From the NCBI RefSeq assembly GCF_008039575.1, contig NZ_VDUY01000002.1, positions 1-64,000 of the forward strand: a DNA stretch of 64,000 nt, written 5' to 3'. This DNA comes from Zeimonas arvi (GTDB lineage: Bacteria > Pseudomonadota > Gammaproteobacteria > Burkholderiales > Burkholderiaceae_E). Position 1 is the first letter of the stretch. Each line of letters opens with the position of its first letter. The notes below the pieces were generated by a model. It had not been told where the DNA came from, searched no databases, and saw only the letters and a program-made list of their open reading frames with translations. Made by a program: the position numbers and the translations under genes. Positions 1-7,656 of the stretch are shown here, piece after piece.

Positions 1-47
1 CGGCGCCGGCGGCGGCGATCCGGAAGTTCTACGGGATAAGTGTCCAT

Positions 48-74
48 GTGTCCGCATAAGAGTTACGCGGACAC
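48..74. repeat. near-perfect inverted repeat, recombinase-site-like
   Basis: The left arm GTGTCCGCATAA (48-59) and right arm TTACGCGGACAC (63-74) are reverse complements at 11 of 12 positions, with a 3-base centre GAG. Two 11-13 bp arms around a short core is the layout of a tyrosine-recombinase crossover site. It could also be an operator or a terminator stem, but no T-run follows. It lies just beyond the end of the first gene, near the left edge of the island segment. The function is inferred. Confidence 0.5.
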
Positions 75-100
75 GAGGCTCCTATCTCAGGCGACTCGAT

Positions 101-1033
101 TCAAGATGGGTTGCCCGGACGCATACGCCGCGCCTCCTCGCGCCGTGCCCGCTCAGCTTCTTCGGCGCGCTTGAGCTCGACGAAGGCGATGACCCCGGCG
201 ACCACCTCGCCCATGCGGTCCTCCAGGGGCTTGCGCTCGGTGTCGTTCCAGTTTCGCCCCCCGTACTTGTAGCCGACGGTGATTGTCAGCCGCCCGGTCG
301 GGTTCGGATCGACACGAGGGATGTGGGGGTACGGGACCACCTCGCCGGTCAGGTACGAGTTGCCGTACCGCCTCCTGGCGCGAAGCTCGGTGCGCGTCGG
401 CACGTGTTCGGTCCAGGTGACCTTCTCGGTGATCGTCAGCGGCACTTCAGCGCCGGCGGACTTCAGCACGGTCTCGCCGGCTTGGCTGTCGACGTGGACC
501 GTGACATCCGAGACTTCGAGCGCCTTGATGAGCGTATCGACCAGCCGCAGCGCTCGGTCGAGGCTCTCGCGGCTCACCTCCAGGTGCAGCACCTCCTTCG
601 GCGCGCTGCGCAGCCCCGGCGGGCTGTCCCACCCGTCGCGATGCTTCAGGCGCTTCGACGCCTCCCGAACGAGCGGGTGAGGGGCGACGAGATCGGCCGG
701 GACCTCGATCTTTGGGTAGGACGCCTTGACCCGCTTCACTGTGTTGCGTGCCACCGTGCGCTTCTTGCGCTGCTCGGTCGAGAGGGGTGTGAGCGTGGTC
801 GTGGCCGGCACCGAGGGCGGAAGGGCGGGCAGGGGCGGCCGCCCCATGATCCGTCCGGCCTTGACCTTCGCCCAGTACCCGCGGCTCGGGACCGGGATGG
901 CGTACCGCTTGCAGAGCTTGGCCAGGCCGACATCCGAGAGTCCGTAGCGCTCGGCCACGACGGTCATCGGGTCGGTCCAGACCTCCGCGTATAGAGTCTC
1001 CCGTTCAACGGCATCGTCACTGCGCTCGGACAT
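101..1033 (-). CDS. hypothetical island protein with N-terminal HTH-like segment
   Basis: 310 aa. Residues about 13-60 (LYAEVWTDPM, then YGLSDVGLAKLCK, then GYWAKVKAG) form a helix-turn-helix-like block that I know from uncharacterised proteins of integrative elements. The middle is Lys/Arg rich, and the C-terminus ends in a charged helix full of Glu, Ala and Arg. A GGGGAG ribosome site lies 7 bases before the ATG. No catalytic motif is visible. It is transcribed leftward, away from the cluster that starts at 1588. A DNA-binding role is a guess from the HTH-like block; the family function is unknown to me. Confidence 0.7.
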   Translation of the reverse strand: MSERSDDAVERETLYAEVWTDPMTVVAERYGLSDVGLAKLCKRYAIPVPSRGYWAKVKAGRIMGRPPLPALPPSVPATTTLTPLSTEQRKKRTVARNTVKRVKASYPKIEVPADLVAPHPLVREASKRLKHRDGWDSPPGLRSAPKEVLHLEVSRESLDRALRLVDTLIKALEVSDVTVHVDSQAGETVLKSAGAEVPLTITEKVTWTEHVPTRTELRARRRYGNSYLTGEVVPYPHIPRVDPNPTGRLTITVGYKYGGRNWNDTERKPLEDRMGEVVAGVIAFVELKRAEEAERARREEARRMRPGNPS

Positions 1034-1146
1034 TCCTCTCGCTCCCCGGTTGAGTGGCTAGCCAGGGCAGTTTGATCGAGGGTGCGCAGGCGCTCAACGT
1101 CTGCCGCGGCAGTCTGGGGCGGGCTCTGTGGCTCCAGTTCCCGGGG

Positions 1147-1240
1147 GCGTCATCATCAGCCCCCGGCTCGCACGCGCTCCCACATCACGCACCCACCTTC
1201 GACCGAATTCGCGGGCCTGGCGCTGAGGCGGCCCAAAGCG
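1147..1240 (-). pseudogene. remnant of the Cys-rich small protein gene at 4518-4766
   Basis: Read leftward, this segment encodes VEGGCVMWER and then shifts frame. The intact gene at 4518-4766 encodes AEGGCVLWEREPGADDD. If an extra GTGC after the WER codons is removed, the reading continues EPGADDDA, matching the intact copy. The 5' half, with the CRYC and CGREN region, is unrecognisable here. So this is a truncated and frameshifted paralogue, which suggests duplication or recombination inside the island. Confidence 0.6.
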
Positions 1241-1263
1241 TAGGCCGGGTGCTGTCGCGCAAG

Positions 1264-1281
1264 CCCCGCTTCGGCGGGGTT
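1264..1281. terminator. GC hairpin with TTCG tetraloop
   Basis: CCCCGC (1264-1269), loop TTCG, GCGGGG (1274-1279). The stem can be extended by a G-T and an A-T pair. The tail after it (TTCCTGCTTTC) is only moderately T-rich, so a terminator is possible but not certain. It could end a leftward or a rightward transcript. Confidence 0.35.
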
Positions 1282-1587
1282 CCTGCTTTCGCATTCCCAG
1301 CGAATTGGGGCGCGTCGCGGGGCCTCAAATGGGTATCGCAGTTCGCGCGACCAACTTCGTGACTCGGTGTCTCTCACATACATCCGGAATGCTGTTTCGG
1401 GTCGACGACCCCGCACCGCATCGGCCACAGGCTACCGCCCATCCCCTACGGCCTGTTCCCACACGCTGAGATCGACGAGCCTGAAAGGCGTACGAACGCC
1501 GGTAAACCACCTTCGTCGACCTCACATGCACATGTATCGCGGCCTCCGGCCCGCCTTCCACACGCGCCTATCGGTAGGGCTGACGGC

Positions 1588-2340
1588 GTGAGCAATCACG
1601 CGATCGGAGGAGATGCGCGCGTCGCAGTACTCGTTGACTGCGACAACACGACTCCAGACATCCTGGAATACGGCCTGAGCATCGTTGCCCAGTTTGGGCG
1701 ATTAGTGCTGCGCCGCGGCTACGGGAATCACGCGACGTTGGCGAACAAGTGGCAGGACGCGCTAGTCCGCCTGGCCTTCACGCCCTGCCTGCAATACCAG
1801 TACGCTGCTGGAAAGAACACGGCCGACATCGCGCTGGCGCTCGACGCATTGGAAGCGATGTTCGACTCGCGGGCTGACACATTCTGCCTTGTCACAAGCG
1901 ACTCCGACTTCGCCCACCTCTGCCGGAAGCTTCGCGAACGTGGGGCGACCGTGCATATAGTCGGGGAGGCGAAGACGCCCGACGCCCTTCGGAATGCTAG
2001 CGACCAGTTCTTCGAATGGTTGCCAGCTGAATCGCCGGCCGAACCGGTAGACGCAGCAAAGCCGACGCCGGCAGCAGCCTCGAAACCTGTTGCCAAACGT
2101 CGCCCTAAGGCGGTCATCAACGCCGTGATGCTACTGGCTGCTGACACGCCGGATGGGCGTGTCGGGCTGGGCGCCTTAGGCCAATACATGAAGCGCACCG
2201 ACCCCGGCTTCACGGCCAAGACATATGGGCACACGGCACTATCTGAGATGGTTCGTGCCTACCCGGAACTGGCCCTGACTCAGGAGAACGGGGGCTTCTG
2301 GGTCAGCCTCAAGGCAAAGGCAGGCACGACGACTGCGTGA
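1588..2340 (+). CDS. NYN (LabA/PIN-like) domain protein with C-terminal OST-HTH/LOTUS domain
   Basis: 250 aa, GTG start. Residues about 11-140 form a NYN/LabA nuclease-like domain with the expected acidic residues: VLVDCDN near 14-20, the Asp of KNTADIALALD near 80, and VTSDSDF near 105-111. After an Ala/Pro/Lys linker (about 148-172), residues about 174-245 form an OST-HTH (LOTUS) domain that ends in GGFWVSL. Proteins of this build are thought to bind and cut RNA. It leads a run of four plus-strand genes and lies 74 bases before the next, so it may belong to the same unit. The family call is firm; the substrate is unknown. Confidence 0.85.
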   Translation: MSNHAIGGDARVAVLVDCDNTTPDILEYGLSIVAQFGRLVLRRGYGNHATLANKWQDALVRLAFTPCLQYQYAAGKNTADIALALDALEAMFDSRADTFCLVTSDSDFAHLCRKLRERGATVHIVGEAKTPDALRNASDQFFEWLPAESPAEPVDAAKPTPAAASKPVAKRRPKAVINAVMLLAADTPDGRVGLGALGQYMKRTDPGFTAKTYGHTALSEMVRAYPELALTQENGGFWVSLKAKAGTTTA

Positions 2341-2414
2341 CCACCGTCCGCATTAACAACCCTCAATTGGCGCTGGCGGAGAAGAATTTTGCACGCAATC
2401 TCTGAGAGGACGCG

Positions 2415-2642
2415 ATGTTCGAATCAGTGACACAGAGAGACCTGCGCACCCAGATGGAGCAGCACCTCCTGATGGTGGAAGAAGTACTGGGGGGGCTCGA
2501 CCAGTTCGCGCAAGGGTTGGAGCGGCGTATCACCCGCATCGAGGAAGGTCTGGGGCTGGAACCGGAAGGCCTCTCCACAGCGGGCTGGGTAGCCGACTTG
2601 CAGCGCGTAAAGTCAGAGCTGGCCCGGTTGCGCAAGGCTTAA
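2415..2642 (+). CDS. small coiled-coil protein of unknown function
   Basis: 75 aa, almost all helical: residues 10-48 and 60-75 have heptad-like Leu/Ile/Val spacing with many Glu, Gln and Arg, broken by a Gly/Pro stretch (GLGLEPEG). A GAGAGGA ribosome site sits in front of the ATG. The next gene starts 7 bases after its stop, so the two are almost surely co-transcribed. It looks like an adaptor or oligomerisation partner of the next product. I do not recognise a family. Confidence 0.7.
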   Translation: MFESVTQRDLRTQMEQHLLMVEEVLGGLDQFAQGLERRITRIEEGLGLEPEGLSTAGWVADLQRVKSELARLRKA

Positions 2643-2649
2643 CCCAATC

Positions 2650-3636
2650 ATGATGCGCACCCCACCTTCCCGGGCGCTTGTGCAGTTAAGCCAGCGCTAT
2701 GCACGGACCGATATTCCCGCGGGGGAGGCATTTCACGCTGCCTTTCGACGTTATCTCCGTGCCAACCGGGAATCGTTGCTGGACGTGACGGCGGCGGCGG
2801 CATCCGTACACATTGGGACACTCAGTAATCAGGAAGATGTCGATCCATTGCTATTGCGGGCCATCCGGGAAACCAATCCGTTGCTGGACGAATCCCGGCT
2901 GTTTGAAATGAACGATGAGGCACTGCAAGGCGCGGTCAACACCTCCAAGGGAAAATATTTCGAGCACCTGGTCGCGCAACGGCTCAATGCAGGGGAGCAG
3001 GTTGGGCCGTTGCTTCTGGAGCCAGGGCAGACTGCGGTGCTGGCGGAATCGATGACGCAACCGGGCTGGGACCTACGCATTCTGGATGCGAACGGCTCAG
3101 CAGTGGAATATCTGCAACTCAAGGCCACCGACAGCGTTGGTTACGTCCGCGCAGCGCTGGAGCGCTATCCGGACATCCAGATATTGGCCACTAACGAGGT
3201 CTCCGCCAGTGGCCTGGTAGTTGATAGCGGCATCTCCAATCAAGACTTGCGCGAAAAAGTGGGGAGCGCTGTCGAGGATCTTGACGAGTCGCTTGTGGAG
3301 GCCTTCCTTGAGCATTTTCATCTCTTGCTTCCGCTGGCTGCTGTCGCCCTGTATGAGGGGCGACGGCTTGCCATCGGGTCACAGTCATTGGACGAGTTCA
3401 AGCTGGCTTTGTCTAGACGTGGCCAACGTATCGTTGCCACACAAGCCGTCGGCGTAGCGGTCTATGCCTTGGATGGGGGCCTGCTGTCCATTCCAGCTGC
3501 TATTGCCGGAGGTCTGATTTTCGACCGAACCGTCAATCAGACGGGCCTTGCGGCGTCGTATGCGTCACATCGCGACAAGCTGATGGCTCTCCGGCTGCAA
3601 CAACAAGAACGCGTACTTTCAAAGGAGCTGGCGTGA
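2650..3636 (+). CDS. putative PD-(D/E)XK-like protein with hydrophobic C-terminal half
   Basis: 328 aa; the ATG at 2650 or the adjacent ATG at 2653 could be the start. Residues about 98-175 hold KYFEHLVAQRLN, then QPGWDLRI, then EYLQLKATDS. A helix with Glu, then Asp, then Q-x-K is the arrangement of Mrr-like PD-(D/E)XK nucleases. Segments at about 222-236 (HLLLPLAAVALYEG) and 265-290 (Ala/Gly/Ile rich, ending GGLIFDR) are hydrophobic enough for membrane or helical-hairpin insertion. The nuclease assignment is inference from a sparse motif. It overlaps the next gene by 4 bases (ATGA), so translation is coupled. No named family is recognised. Confidence 0.7.
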   Translation: MMRTPPSRALVQLSQRYARTDIPAGEAFHAAFRRYLRANRESLLDVTAAAASVHIGTLSNQEDVDPLLLRAIRETNPLLDESRLFEMNDEALQGAVNTSKGKYFEHLVAQRLNAGEQVGPLLLEPGQTAVLAESMTQPGWDLRILDANGSAVEYLQLKATDSVGYVRAALERYPDIQILATNEVSASGLVVDSGISNQDLREKVGSAVEDLDESLVEAFLEHFHLLLPLAAVALYEGRRLAIGSQSLDEFKLALSRRGQRIVATQAVGVAVYALDGGLLSIPAAIAGGLIFDRTVNQTGLAASYASHRDKLMALRLQQQERVLSKELA

Positions 3637-4568
3637 GCTTCTTCAATTTTCTGTCAAACACCCTGGGAACGGTGATAGGTGCCGTGTTGGATACCGTCAC
3701 CGCGGTGGTGGAGACCGTGCGCGACGCTTACGACGCTTTTGTCGGCAAAGGGGGCGCGGTCAAGGAAGCCGCCGCGGATGAGTCTCGCCGCAAGCACGAC
3801 CGCTTGCGCGAGGTCAACGACGAAATCATGCACTTGCGCAACAGGGCCCAGAGCAACGGCCGCCTCTCCGACCAGGAACGGCGGCGGTGGCAAGACTTGC
3901 GCCAGGAGCGCGACGACCTAATGCGGGTCCTCCATCACGCCAAGGAGGTCTCGGCCGCCGAGAAAATTCTCGACAACGAGGAACTGATTACGAAAGTTGA
4001 AGTCAACCTCGACACCACCCATGTGCTTCAGTACAACGTCTTTGCCGACTCCCTTGGAAAGGCGTGCCCCAAGTGCGCTCGGCAAATGAAGTTGCAGTGG
4101 CCTCGCGACCAACCCGTCCCCGGCCCCCGCGACTTTTTCTGGGGTTGCACTGGTTGGTATTTCGTGAGGGGAGGGATACGCGCCTGCAATCACAAGGAGC
4201 GATTGACGCGCTCGGACTATGCTCTGATGATGGATACGTCTGCGCCCGAGTTATCACTCACGGCGGATGAATTCGGCGAGATCGTGTCCAACCCAGGCAC
4301 GGCTGAGATCGTCACCCAAAGAATCGATGATCTCAAGTCGGACCTGTCTCGGCGAAAGGAAGGGGTGGAGCTGGCGACTTGCCCTGTCCATGGCGAGCAC
4401 ATGGTGTTGAAAAAGAAGGGGAATCCGACGGGGTTGCTCGACACCTACTTTCTGGCCTGCCCTTACTGGTTGCCTTGGGACCAGGGCTGCGCATTCATCG
4501 AAAAATTGAAGTCGGGCTCACAACTTGCCGCGCTGCTGAAGTCGGAGACCGGTCGCGGCGTGCTCTGA
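3633..4568 (+). CDS. coiled-coil protein with two C-terminal zinc ribbons
   Basis: 311 aa, with a start overlapping the previous stop by 4 bases. Residues 1-35 are a hydrophobic/amphipathic stretch (FFNFLSNTLGTVIGAVLDTV), possibly membrane-associated. Residues about 45-110 are a charged coiled coil. Two Cys clusters follow: ACPKCARQM, then WGCTGW and RACNHKE (about 144-190), and TCPVHGEHM, then LACPYW and GCAF (about 249-288). Both resemble the zinc ribbons at the C-terminus of topoisomerase I, suggesting nucleic-acid binding. It is the last gene of the four-gene run, and its 3' end overlaps the converging small gene by 51 bases. The function is unknown. Confidence 0.75.
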   Translation: MSFFNFLSNTLGTVIGAVLDTVTAVVETVRDAYDAFVGKGGAVKEAAADESRRKHDRLREVNDEIMHLRNRAQSNGRLSDQERRRWQDLRQERDDLMRVLHHAKEVSAAEKILDNEELITKVEVNLDTTHVLQYNVFADSLGKACPKCARQMKLQWPRDQPVPGPRDFFWGCTGWYFVRGGIRACNHKERLTRSDYALMMDTSAPELSLTADEFGEIVSNPGTAEIVTQRIDDLKSDLSRRKEGVELATCPVHGEHMVLKKKGNPTGLLDTYFLACPYWLPWDQGCAFIEKLKSGSQLAALLKSETGRGVL

Positions 4569-4766
4569 AGCATATCGATCACCCAAAGCGTCATCATCCG
4601 CCCCCGGCTCGCGCTCCCACAGCACGCAGCCGCCCTCGGCTGGCCAGTGCCGTGCGATCTGATTCTCGCGCCCGCAGAGCGCCGTGCCGCAGTGGTGCTC
4701 GACGGCTATCAGCCAGTGGCAGTATCGGCAGGGGCGAGGAGCGGCGTGAGGTTGGAAGCCGGCCAT
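4518..4766 (-). CDS. small Cys-rich protein downstream of the SRAP gene
   Basis: 82 aa. CRYC (about 13-16), HHC and CGRE (about 24-33) and GGCVLW (about 45-50) give five Cys plus His residues spaced like a zinc-binding fold, followed by the acidic EREPGADDD. The gene follows the SRAP gene in the same direction with a 45-base gap, so the two are probably one operon. A decayed second copy at 1147-1240 shows that the central motif is a real coding region. No function is known to me; the last 25 codons overlap the converging gene. Confidence 0.6.
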   Translation of the reverse strand: MAGFQPHAAPRPCRYCHWLIAVEHHCGTALCGRENQIARHWPAEGGCVLWEREPGADDDALGDRYASEHAATGLRLQQRGKL

Positions 4767-4811
4767 CCCGACAGGATGGACGCGTCGAGGCTCAGGAGCT
4801 GAGCCTGCGGG

Positions 4812-5483
4812 CTACCCGCGGTGCGGCTTCATAAAAACCGGCCCGGCGTCAAACGCTTCGGGCGGCGGCACCCGCATCAGCTCCTCGGCCTCCTCGACGG
4901 TGCCCGCCAGCCACTGCTCGAAGTCGACGCGCTCGACCGGGATCACGCTGCGCTTGTCCTGCTGGTCCGCCGGCAGTGCCGGATCGGGCTTGTGCATGCG
5001 CCGCATCAACGGATGGTCGTCCGCGTTGATTGTCAGCATCGTGTAGCTCTCGTGGATCTCGCCCGTCGCGCGGTCGATCCAGGCATTCCACAGTCCGGCC
5101 AGGCCCCACGGTTCACCGTCGGTCCGTCGGAAGCGCCACCAGATGTTCTTGCCGCTCTCCCAGTTCGGCTCGTCGAACGACAGCGCCGGAATGATGCAGC
5201 GCTGACCGCGGGCCCATGGTGTTCGGTATGTGGGCTTTTCGGCGAGTTCCTCGCTGCGGGCGTTGTTCGTCGAGTAGCGGATGTCCGGCGACTTGGCGAA
5301 GTGCGGGATCAGCCCCCACCGGCCGACGACGAGCTCGCGACGACCGTCACGGTCGAGACGAACGAACGGGCCAGGCGCGCGAGGGAAAATCTCCGCGGGC
5401 CAGGGCGGCGTCGGGTTGCGCCGGCCGACCTCGAAGTACCGTTCGATCTCGGCCTGGTCGGGACTCACGTAGCGGTTGCACAT
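4812..5483 (-). CDS. yedK: SOS response-associated peptidase (SRAP, YedK/HMCES family)
   Basis: 223 aa. The start is set at MCNRYVSP because SRAP proteins need Cys2 exposed after Met removal; a GGAGGAG ribosome site supports this ATG. Family residues are present: Cys2, Asn in TNNARSEE (about 71-78), Glu in FDEPNW (where most members have YEW), and His in DDHPLMRRMH. SRAP proteins form a thiazolidine link to abasic sites in single-stranded DNA and shield them from cleavage. The FDEPNW variant marks a subfamily common in mobile regions. It is likely co-transcribed with the Cys-rich gene downstream. Confidence 0.9.
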   Translation of the reverse strand: MCNRYVSPDQAEIERYFEVGRRNPTPPWPAEIFPRAPGPFVRLDRDGRRELVVGRWGLIPHFAKSPDIRYSTNNARSEELAEKPTYRTPWARGQRCIIPALSFDEPNWESGKNIWWRFRRTDGEPWGLAGLWNAWIDRATGEIHESYTMLTINADDHPLMRRMHKPDPALPADQQDKRSVIPVERVDFEQWLAGTVEEAEELMRVPPPEAFDAGPVFMKPHRG

Positions 5484-5706
5484 CCATGCTCCTCCGGAGT
5501 TGATCCGTGCGCATCGGAAATCCGCAGGGTGGCGAACTTGTGGGGTCGGCGACCGGTGCCAGCTTCGGCACACATACACTCACACAATCCACGCTCTCTC
5601 GCTGACAGCCGGTCGATCGCCAACATTTCGTGGGGTAATCGCGCGCCTCTTCTCATCTGGGTACGCAGATGCAATTAGTCTCGACGTAAGGACAAGGAAG
5701 AATAAT

Positions 5707-6297
5707 ATGGAATCCGCTATTTTCGGCCTCATAGGTGTATTTATTGGAGCACTGCTTTCGGGCGCGAAGGAGTGGTGGTTTATTGCTCGGGGTAATCGGA
5801 AAGCAGCCGAGTATCTTTGTATACAGGTGACTACCCAACTTGAACGATTCGTAGATCAATGCGCAGAGGTCGTTGGGGACGACGGGCTAATCGACGGTGG
5901 ATACGGTGAGGACGGGTGCAGAGAAGTGCAAGTACCAGCGCCTACCTTGGAGCTGGAGAATATTAATGTTGAATGGAAATCGCTACCGGCGAACCTCATG
6001 TATGAAATCTTGAACTTCCCATCCAAGATCCGCGCAGCGAGTCATAGCGTACGCGCTGAGTTCGAGTACAGCGCAGGGCCGCCTGACTACGAAGAGGGAT
6101 TTGAGGAGCGTCAGTTTCAGTACGCTGCGCTCGGCATCGAGGCGGCTGACATTGCGAGCAGACTCCGAAAGTACGCAAGGCTCCCTAGCGAGAGGGCAGG
6201 AGCTGGGATGTGGGACCCAATCCACTACATGCAGGAACGGAAAGCTCGCATTGACCTGGACCGACAGAAGCGGGCTGCAAACTCGGCCGCAGAGTGA
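5707..6297 (+). CDS. orphan membrane-anchored hypothetical protein
   Basis: 196 aa. The ATG at 5707 is preceded by AAGGAAG at a good distance; a longer frame from 5476 would start inside the divergent gene's leader and is less likely. The first 20 residues (MESAIFGLIGVFIGALLSG) form one transmembrane helix; the rest is soluble, acidic and helix-rich with no known motif. Base composition is visibly AT-richer than its neighbours, which suggests recent transfer. It stands alone between two minus-strand genes. An inner-membrane anchor with a cytoplasmic domain is likely; the function is unknown. Confidence 0.65.
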   Translation: MESAIFGLIGVFIGALLSGAKEWWFIARGNRKAAEYLCIQVTTQLERFVDQCAEVVGDDGLIDGGYGEDGCREVQVPAPTLELENINVEWKSLPANLMYEILNFPSKIRAASHSVRAEFEYSAGPPDYEEGFEERQFQYAALGIEAADIASRLRKYARLPSERAGAGMWDPIHYMQERKARIDLDRQKRAANSAAE

Positions 6298-6493
6298 CAA
6301 TGCCAATGCCTCGCCACACTACTTCGTTGAGTTTGTGTAACGTGTCGTACGCTTTTGCTTTGCCCGATGCCTCGATTTTTGTGTGCTAGCCCCATTTCCA
6401 CCAGTGGGGGCCGGTCACCCGCCTTGACCGAGAACGTAAACTGAACGAGGTGTATGGAGCGGCTCTTCGCATTTGCGTAGATGTTTGTCCCGG

Positions 6494-7510
6494 CTATAAG
6501 CGCTCGATTAGCGACTTGCACCAAGACATGGAGTTCGCGATAGCCCAGTCTGTTTGTTGGTTCGACAAGTTCGGCATGGGCTCCCCGCCGGGGCCATGGC
6601 CGAGCTGATTGCGTACCTTCGCGAAAAACGCTGCCAAGAGGTCTTTCTCCCATACATCGATGTAGCGCCTCCCGTTTCGCTCGCTCACAAGATTGTCAAT
6701 ATAGTTGGCAGCCCCTCTCTCGTGGCCGCGCGTCCAGCCCTTCTGTTCCGAGATGATCTTGATCACGCTCTCCAGCGCTTTTGCGGCGTAGAAGGCGGGA
6801 TCTCGTCCCTCGGTGTCGCGACGATCGACCGCTTCCGCCATATCAATGCTCACGTTCTCCCACGGCTTGTCGGCCACAAGCTTCCAGAAAGGTTGTACGA
6901 CCTCCAACTCTAGCTTTTCATCGGTCGTCAGCTGGATAAAACCATTGTGGTAGCTGACCGGAGCTCTGGCTAGACGGAAGCGCTCATTCAGTTCATTGCA
7001 GTACGCCGTGAAGGATGCACGAAGCATTTCATGGCTACGCTGTGCCGCTTGCTCGATATTTACATGGGATAATCCCCGTTTCCCTAGAAGTTCATAGGTC
7101 AAGCGTTCTCTAGATAAGGTGCCGTCACGTTCTCGGAACGCCAATTCAATAAAGCTTAAACGCTCCTTCATGAAGGAGTCTGGGTCACTACCCTCGGAGA
7201 TATCTGCAAGCATCCATGACCTGCACACCATCTCCGTCGAGTACGTGCCGCTGATCCAGAATTTCTGCGGATTGTAGTAACCATAAGCGCGCGGCGACAA
7301 CTCCTCAAGGCCCAATTCCATAGAAAGGCGTCGCTCCACGGAATCCCAGAGCTTCTTCGTGGACTCGTTTGGTTTGCCTTGGTGCCAGTAGGGCATAACC
7401 TGTTCTGCGACGTTTCGGAAGCATTGGACTAATAAAGCTCGTTCGGCGGCTCCAAACGTATTCCATATCCGGCGTCCGGCGTACCGATTTGCGAAAATGT
7501 CTGTAAGCAT
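6494..7510 (-). CDS. AbiJ-NTD4-like protein with C-terminal HEPN motif (abortive infection)
   Basis: 338 aa. The ATG at 7510 is chosen over 7519 because AAAGAG then lies at a proper distance. The N-terminus (MLTDIFANRY, RIWNTFG, ERALLVQCFR, then EQVMPYW) and the middle (LSMELGLEELSP, FMKERLSFIELAFR) match proteins I recall as AbiJ-NTD4 domain proteins. Near residues 300-305, VRNQLGHG is the R-x4-H motif of HEPN ribonucleases. AbiJ-type proteins are linked to abortive infection against phage. It sits downstream of hsdR on the same strand, about 600 bases away, and so belongs to the same defence-rich stretch. Confidence 0.75.
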   Translation of the reverse strand: MLTDIFANRYAGRRIWNTFGAAERALLVQCFRNVAEQVMPYWHQGKPNESTKKLWDSVERRLSMELGLEELSPRAYGYYNPQKFWISGTYSTEMVCRSWMLADISEGSDPDSFMKERLSFIELAFRERDGTLSRERLTYELLGKRGLSHVNIEQAAQRSHEMLRASFTAYCNELNERFRLARAPVSYHNGFIQLTTDEKLELEVVQPFWKLVADKPWENVSIDMAEAVDRRDTEGRDPAFYAAKALESVIKIISEQKGWTRGHERGAANYIDNLVSERNGRRYIDVWEKDLLAAFFAKVRNQLGHGPGGEPMPNLSNQQTDWAIANSMSWCKSLIERL

Positions 7511-7656
7511 TCGTCCCATCTCTTTGCCGAAGAGGAAAGCTGTGGTGCGTCCCGAAATCCAGCAGGCGCTAGGTGGGGGTGACGCTGTCTAGGGGTGCGG
7601 ACATGTCGAGGTGAGTGGAGTTGACGAAATTGAGCAAAACCTCTCCGCCTCGGGAC

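Larger units (their letters stand above)
1034..1587. other. gene-poor gap with decayed gene copy
   Basis: No convincing intact gene is seen in these 554 bases. Short open frames lack ribosome sites and overlap on both strands. The stretch holds a decayed copy of the small Cys-rich gene found at 4518-4766 (about 1147-1240, minus strand) and a GC-rich hairpin at 1264-1281. The promoter of the following plus-strand cluster must lie in its right part, but no clear -35/-10 pair stands out. Confidence 0.5.

Noticed and set aside
1054-1362. 102-codon plus-strand frame in the first gap
   Set aside because: Overlaps the decayed Cys-rich gene, no ribosome site, no motif.
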